Shown piece after piece: positions 32,120 to 44,100 of a DNA stretch of 64,000 bases. Within the stretch, counting starts at the first letter, position 1. The number at the start of each line of letters is the position of its first letter. The DNA comes from Azolla caroliniana (lineage: Eukaryota > Polypodiophyta). The stretch is taken from the NCBI GenBank assembly GCA_043228905.1, contig JBHGNT010000007.1:5642001-5706000 (forward strand), written 5' to 3'. The notes beneath the pieces were generated by a model. The model saw only the letters and a list, made by a program, of their open reading frames with translations, was not told where the DNA came from and did no database searches. A program made the position numbers and the translations under genes.

Positions 32120-35100
32120 ATGGCAAATACTCGTAAAACCGCCGCAAAGTTCGGGGGTATGATTGATAATGAGCCGAGATCACCAACAAATCTCGATTCT
32201 AATGCAATGGACAAAATGCTTATGAGTCACTTGATTTCTCTTCAAGAAACCATAAACAAGCAAGGTGAAGAGATTAGGATGTTAATGAAAGAGAATACTA
32301 AGCTCCAAAGTGTTGTCATTGAGAATGAAAGTCTTAATCAAGTGGTTGCAAAACTTCAAGAAGAGATTCAAGAATGTAAAAGAGCTTCATTTGAAACAAA
32401 TGAGTGCCTTAACAAGATTGAGTTAAAGGAAGCATTAAAAGAAGAAAAATTGGACACGATGAGGCAGGATGTAAGTGAGATGAAAAATGTATGTAGAACG
32501 AAGTCATGGGCCAATGTATGTGGTGGGGATTGTTGGGATTACGATCCCTTCGGATGGGATGGTCGGATGTCGGAGATGAATGCCGACGAGCCCGGTTTCG
32601 GTTTCGGATCCGGATGATGAAGACCCCGGCTTCGGTGCCGGATGACGAATGTACCCGGAGAGCGATCCGGATGCAGGGACATATCCGTGAATATGTTCGC
32701 TATGGGCCCCTGAGGCTAGAGTTGTAAATAGCCCCAAAGTCATATATGTATAAATATGACTTAGGGCAAACAGTTTTGTAGCTGCTGATTATTTTTTCTG
32801 TTTTTCCACTCAAGAGGAGTGAAGAGGGAGCAGCCGTGAGAGAGAGAGAGAGAGATAGAGCGTGAGAGAGGAAGAGGACGACGCCTCTTTGTATTTCCGC
32901 CTCCTGTGGCGAGGATAGCGAGCTCAAGGTCGTCGCCTTGCAGCTCGCCATTGTATACTTCTCTGTATAGTGTTGGTTTGGAGTCTTGTACTCCCGTGGT
33001 TTTTCCCGTCTAGGGTTTTCCACGTTAATCCCTGTGTGTTCGCGTTTTGTTTCTCTGTGTGGTTCCTATTTTCTGCTCCATTGATTCGCGCTTACTCGGT
33101 TGTGGCCGAGTGGTGAAGGTGAATCGAAGCGTTGATTCCCAACAAACTGGTATCAGAGCGAGTTGCTGCAGAAAATGGAAGGCGGCAGCAGCGGGCAGCC
33201 GGGGATGATGGTGCTGACTGCGCAGAATTACGCCGACTGGAAGATCAAGATGGAGGATCTTCTGATTGTTCGGGACCTGTACGAACCGATTGACAGGTCG
33301 GAAATACCGAAAGGGGTACTTGAGTCGGAATGGAGGCTTCTGAACCGGAAAGCCGTTGCAACCATTCGGCAATACGTCGACGTGAGCGTTCTACAACATG
33401 TGGCGAACGACACCAACGCATATGAGATGTGGCGGAAGCTGTCGGGCCTCTACGAGAGGAAGAATGCGTTGAACCGGACCTCCCTGATGAGGAAGATAGT
33501 GAATCTCAAGTACCGGGACGGCGAGAGTATGGTGGAACACGTAAGCACGTTCATGGGTTTCGTGAATCAGCTTGCGGCGATCAAGTTCCCGTTGGAGGAT
33601 GCAATGCAAGCCATCATCCTGATGTGTACATTGCCGGAAAGCTGGGAGAACTTGGTGGTGACTCTCAGCACCTCCTGCACCGAAGATAACTTGTCCTTAC
33701 AAACGGTAAAGACAAGTATTTTGAACGAAGAAGTGCGTCGGAGAGATAAAGAACCGGCCTCCGACTCGAAGGCGCTGCTTACCGAATCGGATCGGGGAAG
33801 ACAATGGAACCGGAGTCCGCAAAGACGGGAGAAGTCGGGGACCCGGTCGCAGTCAAGAGGAAGGCCCACATGCTTCCACTGTGGGAAGTCGGGGCACTTC
33901 CGAAAGAATTGTCGGCATTACCGAAAAGACAACGGAGCCGACGACACCGATTCGAAGAAGTCACCGGAGAGAAACGGTGCATACCGGGGAGCCACAGACC
34001 GGAGAGGTTCGGATCGGCGAGGGCAGGACCGGAAAGGAACAACGGCACTCGCGGCAAGTGAGGAAGAAATCATGCTCATCACCGAAGAAAGTGAAGTAAA
34101 CATTGCCGGCGATGAGACGACCTGGGTGGTCGATTCGGGAGCATCGTTCCACCTGACCCCGGAGAGAAGATACTTCTCATCCTACACAGCCGGTGAGCAT
34201 GGCTGTGTTCGAATGGGAAATGAAGGTACGTGCCGGATTGCCGGCATAGGAGACGTGTGGTTGACAACCCCGACCGGATGCAAAATGCTGCTGAAGGATG
34301 TCCGACACGTTCCGGAAGTTCGATTGAACCTGATTTCGGCCGGGAGGCTAGACGATGAAGGCTACACAGGTAGCATCCGGAACGGCGTAATGAAGTTCAG
34401 CAAGGGGAGCCTGATAGTGGCTCGGGCCCGGAAAGACAACACATTGTACCTGATGAATGCCCGGTTATGTCCGGAAGAGCTGAATGTGGCAGCCGACACT
34501 GCCGGTGAGCTGTGGCACAAAAGACTGTGCCACATGAGCGAGAAGGGGATGAAGAGGCTTGCAGAAGACAACCTTATTCCAGTGAAGCATGTGCACCTGG
34601 AGAAGTGCACCGATTGCCTGGCCGGTAAGCAGAACCGAACCTCCTTCCACTCAAGGCCACCGACGAGACGTAGCGCACCATTGGAGTTGGTGCACACTGA
34701 TGTGTGTCAGGTAGAAACGAAGTCACATGGCGGAGCCCAGTACTTCGTAACATTCATTGATGATCACAGCCGGAAGCTGTGGACGGCACCGTTGAAGACA
34801 AAGGACCAAGTGTTGTGCGTCTTCAAAGAACTCCACGCGAGAGTGGAAAGGGAATCCGGCAAGAAGCTGAAAGCGATACGAGCGGATAACGGAGGGGAAT
34901 ACCGGGGGCAGTTCCGGGAGTACTGTCGCTCGAAGGGAATCCGACTCGAGTTTACTGTGCCGAAGACGCCGGAACTGAACGGGCTGGCCGAGAGGATGAA
35001 CCGGACCATAATGGAGAGGGTCCGGAGTATGCTGGCGCATGCGAAATTACCCAAGGGGTTTTGGGCCGAGGCAATGTCGACGGCGACATACGTGATTAAC

Positions 35101-38100
35101 AGATCACCCTCAGTACCTTTGGACGGAGACACGCTGTCGTGCCTTTCGGCTCCGGATCGTTGCGTGAGTCGGGTGGGAACCACAGAGGTCTTGGACTAGG
35201 AGAAAGAAGTTCGTGAGATAGAGATTAATTATGAGTAAATAGCAAAGAGAAAGATAAGAAACTCGTGAATCACACGAGTATACTATATTAATTGGTACTT
35301 AGGGTGTTAAGAGAGAAGTAGATGTATAAATCGTGAATCCCACGAATAATTTTTGTATTGATTAATACGTAATCCAAATAATCAACAACCATATACATAT
35401 TTCTCTCCTCCTTATATAAGGAAGGAAGAGCTAAGCATGGCTTCATGCTTTTTTTTTTTACAAAAAGTGTTCATGTCCACTAAATGTGCATGTGATGCTT
35501 TTTTTATTTCCTAAGTATAGGGCTCATGCACGCTAGATGTGCATGACTTATTTTTAGTGTCTCGTGTTTTTCTTTTCTTTTCTTTTTTCATATATTAAAA
35601 AAAATACACGATTTACCTTTTAATAAAGGTATGCATAAATAAAGGTCTTATACCTATTAAATCTATATTTAAAACACTTAAGATAAGTTAATGTAATGGT
35701 AAGGTTGGGGTTTGTGAACGTGGAGGTGCAGAGTTCGAATCACGCCCTGCGCAATAGTGAGTATTTCCTTTCTTTTTACATTTATGTCTCTTTATCCGTT
35801 TTCCTCCTTGCCGGTATGCCGTTTTCCTCCTTGCCGGTATGCCGTTTTTCCTCCGGTTCTCACCGAGCACTCCATTCTCTATCCGGAGGGACAAAAATAT
35901 AATTTCCACATAGTGTGCAACCTACACTACGACACTCGCCCCCTCCAAACCCGCACATCCTCCGGTATGTGCCGAAGTTCTTGATTCTTCGTATCCGTCT
36001 TCATCCGAAGCTTCCTCCGATTCTCCCCTTATGTCGACTATGAGTTGTAATCCACTTTCTTCGCTTCCCGCATCATTGTGGTCTTCGTCCGATTGCTCCT
36101 CGTTGTCGGCCTCGACTTGGATCACATAAGGTTTGTCGTCGGTCCGCTTCTTGAAAATCTTCACCCGCTTCCCGGCTATAGGCACTCGTAGTATTGTTCC
36201 ATCCAACTCGGACAGTCGGTACGTCCCGTTGTCGAAGACCTTCCGAACCTCGTACGGCCCGAACCACCTTTTCGCGAATTTCCGCATCGTTGTATGTTGA
36301 TGGTCCAAGCTACTATCATATACGATCACCCAATCTCCTTCTTCAATCCTCCTCGGTCGTAGTCGGTGCTTTGTGTCGAAACGGCTTTTGTTCCGGAATC
36401 GTGCTTCTTGTTGTCGGCGTGACGCTTCCGCTACATCTTTCGGTCTTCCCTCCAGTTGTCGTATCCGGACCGCTAGTAGTTCTTCCCGGCTCATCTCTTC
36501 CTTCCACGGTAGTATTGTCCATGTCGCGATTGCGGTTTCCGTTGGCATTACCGGTGCTTGTCCGGTCATGAGTTCTGCCGGCATGTAACCGGTCACGGAG
36601 CTATGCGTCGTCCGATCCGCCCATAGTGCATACGGAAGCATTTGTGGCCAATCCTTCACCCTTCCGTCGCATGCCTTCGCAAGTGCTTTCACGATCGGAC
36701 TATGTCCTCGTTCGATCTTCCCGTTGGCCTCCGGATTGTAGGCCGTTGTCAACGTTAACCGAACTCCATGTTTGGCGAAGAATCCCCTAGCTTTGTCCGA
36801 GTCGAGTTCTCCCCGGTCCGCAATCACTTGTCCTACGCAGCCGTACCTACAAAACACTTCTTCCAAAAGAAATTGGCACACCGCGGCACACGTTTTCCTC
36901 CGAAGCGCTCGACCTTCAACTTGGTTTGTGAGATCTTCTCGAGCTAACACCAAGTATTTCTTTTGTCCAATCCCGGTCGGCATAGCTACAATGTCGACCA
37001 TCCACTTGAAGTTGATTGTCGGTGAGAATGTCGGATGCAGCTCATCTCGGTGTCGGACCCCGGAGTAGACTTGACATTTCTCGCAGCTTTCTGTGAACTC
37101 CGCGACATCTTTATACATGTTCTTCCACCAATATCTTTGCTTGATTTTCACAAAAGTTGCCCATGTTCCTCGATGTCCAGCCCAATCGGATTCGTGGAAC
37201 TCGGACATTATCCGATTTCGTTGCTCTTTCGTCCCGACTACTCGAAGTGGTATCCCATCCGGTCTTTTCGGCGTCCTCCATATTAAACCGTTTTCCAAGA
37301 AGAACTTTTGGACTTGCCTCTTCTTCCTTCGGATCTCGGCTCTCCTTTCTTTATCATTGGTTGAATCCTCGACCTCTTGTAGTATCTTCCCGATCATCAA
37401 GGTTTCCCCCTCGTATTCTTCTTCCCGGAATTCTCGGATCACGTTCACTCGGCATATGTGTTCTGACGTGAAGTAGTCTTTGGAAACTTCTTCATTATCT
37501 GATTCGGTAATGTCGTCTTCAAACCGCGCCCTCGATAACATGTCTGCTACCGCGTTGTCCTTCCCCGAGATGTGTCGAACCTCCGGATTAAGTGACTTGA
37601 CATATGCAATCCACCTTAGCATAGCCACATCCGGTATCGTACAACACCGCATCATCCCGAGTATCGGAAGACAATCCGTCTCGATCACCACTTCAGCTCC
37701 GATCAAATAATCCCGATCCGATTTTATCGCCGACACGACTCCCCACAATTCTCTTTTGACTTGTGCATATCCGCGTTGCCTTTCGTTGAGGACCTTTGCT
37801 CCAAATCGGATCGGATACCGCGAACCATCCGAGTCGGCTTGATTGATGACCCACCCGATACCGGTTGGACTTGTATCAACCGTTACTATGATTGGCCGCT
37901 TGTAGCTTGGCTTCTTAAGTGATTCCGCCCTCCATAGTGTCTTCTTGAGCTTCCTCATGGCTTTAGTGTGTTCCGGTTTCCACTCGAATTTCTTACCTTT
38001 CCGCAACAAGTGATAGAGCGGGTCCGCTATATGTGCATAGTGCGGAATCCATATGTGATAGAATGCACACGCACCCAGAAACCTTCGGACTTCCGATGTT

Positions 38101-41100
38101 GACTCACATACTTCCTTCATAGCTTGAATCGCATCGACCTTTGTTGGTGACGGTCTTCGGCCGTAGGGTCCACATAGATGTCCGACCACCAATATTTCTT
38201 CTTGCCCGAATGCCGATTTCTCCCCGGAAAGTGTTAGGTGCACATCTTCTAGCTTTCGCAACACTTTCTCGCAATCATGAATATGGTCGACCACGAACTT
38301 TCGGCATCCCCGATCATCCATAGTCTCATCTTTTTCTTCCACCGCGCATCCTTTCATCGGAATGTCATCTAGAAACGGCATCGTTATCTCCGGGATGCAA
38401 TCTCGAAGCACCTTGTTCATCGCGTTCATCATATGAGCAACCGAGTTTGTCGCTCCTTGTGGTAGTGTGCACATTCGAACTAGTCCTATCGGTGTCCGCA
38501 TGGTAGTGATGTCTCGGCTCTCCACGGCTAGTTGGAATTGGTCATACCCCGAGTATAGGTCCCCGATGGAGTATATCGCACGTCCGGCAAAAGCTTCCGC
38601 GAATTCGTCCACTATCGGACCGACTCCCGAGTTCCGGATCGTGACCTTGTTCACCGGTTGCAAGTCTTGGATGAATCGGAGTGACCCATTCTTCTTCGGA
38701 ACCGTAAACCATCGATTTGAGTACGGAGCACTTGATGGCTCTAGAATCCCCATCGCCACCTTCTCCTTGAGCAAGTCGATGACTTTCGGAATATGCGCCC
38801 GTGGCACCGGAATCGGCTTCAGGTTCCACGGTACATGATCAATCGTGAAAATCACCATCGGCTCCACTATCTTTGGATCAATGCATCCGATCTCCCTCGA
38901 TGTGAACGCGAATGCTTTGCCGTGTTGCTCCAACATCTCTCGAAACCGTTTTTCTTCTTCTTGTAAGAGGAACCCACCTCCACCGATCCGAAGTTTCTTC
39001 CGGGTCTCATCTGTGAAGGCATGTCCGATATCCACGGTCTTCCGAAGTGTCGGGTCTCCCGAGACTTCTTTCCTCTTTTGTTCGCTATCGGCGGGTAGTG
39101 GTCCCGCGGCCGGTTTCACCTTCTTCTCCACGGTCTTGTATTTCGTACTTACCATTGCTTCTTCTTTGCGGAGCGCATCCGGCCCCATTTTCGCAACGAT
39201 CTCGTACATCTCGACCGATTCCACCGGGACTACCCGGTTCCCTTGGCTTTTATCTTCCGCAAGCTCTTCAAGCCGTTGTAGTGTATTCCCATAGAACACT
39301 TCCTCGATCACTCCCACGATTTCTTCGTCTTCTTTTATTATTGATGCCGACCGTAACTTATCCTCCACTTGTCGGTAATGTTTCTTCATTCCTCCGGTTA
39401 CGGTCGTGTACGTAGATGCCCCATCCGGGCCGATTCGTACTTGTTTTGCTCCGAGAGTTTTCTTCCTGTGTGGGGTATCAGGGCTTCTCGGACTATCACT
39501 TCCCCACTCCGCAACAGTCCGCTTTAAAAATCCATTCTCACTTGGGACAAGAGTTCCCTCTTGTTCCTTTCGTGATTTGCCGGCACCGTTAGGAATTGGA
39601 CGGATTTCCCTCCGTTTTGGCTCCGAATTCGCGCAAAAGCCGCACCACTATCGAGCACCTTCGTCTCCATCCGTGAAGCCGTGATAAAGGGTTGGCCGAG
39701 GATGACAGAATGTGAAACCTCATCCTGCACAAAGAAATTTTGGTCAATTTCGACATCCCCGATCTTTACCGTCACATCCGGACAAGCCGCAAATAGGTCT
39801 TCTGTCGTTTTCGTGGCTGCCCGAATCTTCCATCCATGGTTGGTGTTTATAGGCCACTTCCCCTTTCGGTAGAACTCCTTGGACATCAAGTTGATCTCCG
39901 ATCCGTGATCAATCAATGCTAGCACGGGTTCTTTGATGTTGCCGATTCGGACCGGAGTCTCCGTAGTCGCACGTGCCCAGTGTGGCCTTGTATAGTGGGA
40001 GTTCGGAATTTCGCCTTCCACTTCGGTGTCGTTCATTGAAACGGTATTTGCATTCACCCTTGGAGCATTTTCCTCCGTACTTTGTCTCTTCCTTTTCACG
40101 AGATCCACGAGAAGATCGTGAAACTCCTTCTTCACTATTCCGAGTAGTTCCCGCAGTGAAAAATCTACCCGGCTATCCAAGATTCTTTCCTCGAACACTC
40201 TTTTCAAGTCGGTTTGTTGTTCTATGTCCGAGGCGAGCTTGAATGCCGGAGTCGCCTTTTCTTTTACCTTACCTCCGGAGTTCCAGCTTTCCGGTATCTT
40301 CGATGGTCCGGCCGCATCCTCCGTGCGCCGTCGTTTCTCGTCCACATACACCTCATGTAATTGACAAAGGGCGTATATGCTATTCTTGTCGACAGGGCAC
40401 TCCCATCCCGTAGCTTCCCGGACGCCTTCCGCGGTGTTTCGGATATCGTTGGAGTCGGTTTTCTCGGTGTTTCCTAGCACCTCCGGCCAGAAAGACGCCT
40501 TCGCTCCCGATGACTCCCCGACACATATTCCCGCGGTTGTCGCATAGTTGCTTCTTGCCGCTAACTCCTCCTCGAGCACCTTCTTCATGCCGCCTTTCCG
40601 GAAGTTCGGTCGGAGTGGCTTCCGAGAGTCCATCGAATGAATCCGGTTTCCCTCGTAGTAGATGAGATCCCGTCGTAGCGCCTCCTTATGGTCGTCGCAA
40701 TCCCTCCGATCGTGTTCGGCGCTATCGCACCATATGCACCGTCGATCCGTATATTTGGAGCTTGTGGGGCGGTCATCCGACTTCTTCACCATCGCGATCT
40801 TTAGATTCTCCATCTCCTTCAGCAGCCGCTCCACCGTAGACGCGTCGACTCCCTTCTCGGCCGTAATCTCCCGAGCCCTCGGTTGATGGTCTTCCAGTCC
40901 CGTTCTCGGTTTCGGAATCGGTTCCGAAACCCTCTTTTCTTCGTTGGCAAGCCATTGCCCCCTCTTCGTGTACCGCGCGACGATATCCCGCACGCTTTCC
41001 CATGTTTCGGTGAGGCCGCTTTCGGTGGTCGCGTCCTCAAGAAGCACTCCGAGATCTTTCCGGTCCCGGACGTCCACAGCTCGCAAAAACATGATGACTT

Positions 41101-44100
41101 TGTCCGGCGCAAGTATAGTTTGATCTCTCGCGGACAACCTCCCGAACCGACTTTCGAATGTCGAAAACACTTCGAGGACCTTCAGCCCCTTACCTGACGT
41201 TTCCACCCAATCCTCGAATCCCCTCCGCGTTGCCTTGGAGGAGTCCTCGATGGCAAACGTGGTCTTTAACGCCTCTTCGAATGCTTCCCACGTCGGATTT
41301 TGTTGTTGCAACCCGTGGATACTCCCTTGAAGCCCGTCGGTCGCCACCCGGTTAAAGGATGTCACTTGCAGTCCTTCCGAAGCCCGGCACCGGAGCATCT
41401 CCGCCTTGTAGTCCTGCAAATATCGCGACACATCCTTACCATTAAATTGCCCGTTGCGTTGCACGAGCCGCTCTACTGATGCCGAAATCTCCGACATCGT
41501 GCGTTGTTCTTGAAGCATCCGTTCGAACATCGCCATCATATTGTTAGCTTGTTGAGCCTCCATCTCCTTGCCACCCGCTTTCACGTCGGGTTCACCAACT
41601 GTGTCGTGCCTTTCGGCTCCGGATCGTTGCGTGAGTCGGGTGGGAACCACAGAGGTCTTGGACTAGGAGAAAGAAGTTCGTGAGATAGAGATTAATTATG
41701 AGTAAATAGCAAAGAGAAAGATAAGAAACTCGTGAATCACACGAGTATACTATATTAATTGGTACTTAGGGTGTTAAGAGAGAAGTAGATGTATAAATCG
41801 TGAATCCCACGAATAATTTTTGTATTGATTAATACGTAATCCAAATAATCAACAACCATATACATATTTCTCTCCTCCTTATATAAGGAAGGAAGAGCTA
41901 AGCATGGCTTCATGCTTTTTTTTTTTACAAAAAGTGTTCATGTCCACTAAATGTGCATGTGATGCTTTTTTTATTTCCTAAGTATAGGGCTCATGCACGC
42001 TAGATGTGCATGACTTATTTTTAGTGTCTCGTGTTTTTCTTTTCTTTTCTTTTTTCATATATTAAAAAAAATACACGATTTACCTTTTAATAAAGGTATG
42101 CATAAATAAAGGTCTTATACCTATTAAATCTATATTTAAAACACTTAAGATAAGTTAATGTAATGGTAAGGTTGGGGTTTGTCAACGTGGAGGTGCAGAG
42201 TTCGAATCATGCCCTGCGCAGTAGTGAGTATTTCCTTTCTTTTTACATTTATGTCTCTTTATCCGTTTTCCTCCTTGCCGGTATGCCGTTTTCCTCCTTG
42301 CCGGTATGCCGTTTTCCTCCTTGCCGGTATGCCGTTTTTCCTCCGGTTCTCACCGAGCACTCCATTCTCTATCCGGAGGGACAAAAATATAATTTCCACA
42401 TAGTGTGCAACCTACACTACGACAACGCCGCAGAAAGTGTGGACCGGTAAGGAAGTGTCCTACCGGCATCTGAAGGTGTTCGGGTGTCTCGCATACGTGC
42501 ATGTGGCAAAGGACCGGAGAGGAAAGCTAGATCCAAAGACCCGGCCATGCATATTCCTCGGTTACGGCGACGACGAGTTCGGCTACCGAGTATGGGACCC
42601 GGTCGACAAGAAGATATTCAGGAGTCGAGACATCATCTTCATGGAGGACAAGACACTCGCCGACTGGGAGTCGGAGAAGAAGATGAAGAGCTCCAAGTCG
42701 ACCGGTGAGGATCAACTCTACGAGGAGCAGTCCCGACCGGCAAGGGACCGGTTAGCACTGGAGGATCCGGCCGAAGACGGTGAAGAAACAGAACCGGCCG
42801 AAGAAGATGAAAATGATACCGGAACCGGCCCTGACCCCGAAATGGATTCGGATGAAGAAGAATCGGAAGAACCGGTTACCGAAGCTCCGGAACGGAGATA
42901 TCCTCTAAGAGAGAGAAGGGCCCCCCGGAGATTTCCGGAACCAGAGCACGTGCTGCTAACCGACGAGGGGGAGCCGGAGAGCTTTGAAGAAGCAAAACAT
43001 GACACCCAGAGCCGCAGGTGGTTGAGTGCCATGCAGGACGAGATGGATTCCTTGCATGAGAACCACACATATGAACTTGTGGAGTTGCCGAAAGGAAAGC
43101 GGGCACTTCGAAACAAGTAGGTGTTCAAGCTGAAACCGGGAGATGCCGGAAAACCCCCGAGATACAAAGCCAGGATCGTGGTGAAGGGGTTTCAGCAAAA
43201 GAAGGGCGTCGACTTCGACGAGATATTTGCCCCGGTAGTGAAGATGACCTCCATCCGGACGGTGCTGAGCATAGCGGCAAGCATGGACCTCGAGGTAGAA
43301 CAGATGGACGTGAAGACGGCATTCCTTCACGGTGACCTCGATGAAGAGATCTACATGCAGCAACCGGAAGGATTCGAGAAGAAAGGGAAGGAGCACCTGG
43401 TATGCCGGTTGAAGAAGAGCCTTTACGGACTGAAGCAGGCTCCCCGGCAATGGTACCGGAAGTTCGACTCCTTCATGACCGACGAAGAGTACCTCAAAAC
43501 GCAGTCCGACCACTGCGTGTTTGTGAAGAAGTTCGAAGGAGGAGACTTTCTAATACTCCTCCTGTACGTGGACGACATGTTGATCGTCGGACGGGACCAG
43601 GTCAAGATACGGATGCTGAAGAAGGCTCTTCACCGAACCTTCTCAATGAAGGACCTGGGTCCGGCGAGGCAAATACTAGGGATGCACATCATCCGGGACC
43701 GGAAGAAGAAGCAGTTGTGGCTGTCACAGGAGAAGTACGTGACGAAGGTGCTTCACCGGTTCAACATGTCGGAAGCAAGACCGGTCGGATCGACCCTCCC
43801 GGCAAACTGCAAGCTGTCCAGCAAGCAAAGTCCCAAGACAAAGGCTGAGAAGGAGGACATGATGAAAGTACCATATGCCTCTGCCGTCGGGAGCTTGATG
43901 TACGCCATGGTGTGTACGAGACCGGACATAGGATATGCAGTCGGAGTGGTGAGCCGGTACATGAGCAATCCCGGCAAAGAGCATTGGAACGCGGCCAAGT
44001 GGATACTCCGATACCTGAAAGGCACGGCAAACGTGTGCCTCCGATTTGGCTCCGGTAAGCCCGAACTCGACGGCTTCACCGATTCGGATATGTCGGCTGA

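Larger units (their letters stand above)
35135..42424 (-). mobile_element. Ty3/gypsy element G-B, innermost of the nest, near-intact
   Basis: LTRs 35135-35934 and 41602-42424 begin TGTCGT and end ACGACA. ACGC stands on both sides (35131-35134 and 42425-42428), a 4-base target duplication inside the C1 integrase gene; removing one copy restores the C1 codons. On the minus strand the order is LTR, primer-binding site (41582-41597 in reverse), gag-protease, pol, purine tract, LTR. The order RT, RNase H, integrase is the Ty3/gypsy order. Gag-pro and pol are both open, so the copy may still be competent. Confidence 0.96.

Noticed and set aside
36194-39415. Plus-strand frames of 60-150 codons across G-B pol
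   Set aside because: They are antisense shadows of the 1155-codon pol frame.
39389-39526. A separate intergenic gap between gag-pro and pol
   Set aside because: The pol frame is open through the gap and overlaps gag-pro, so the two are better read as overlapping frames.
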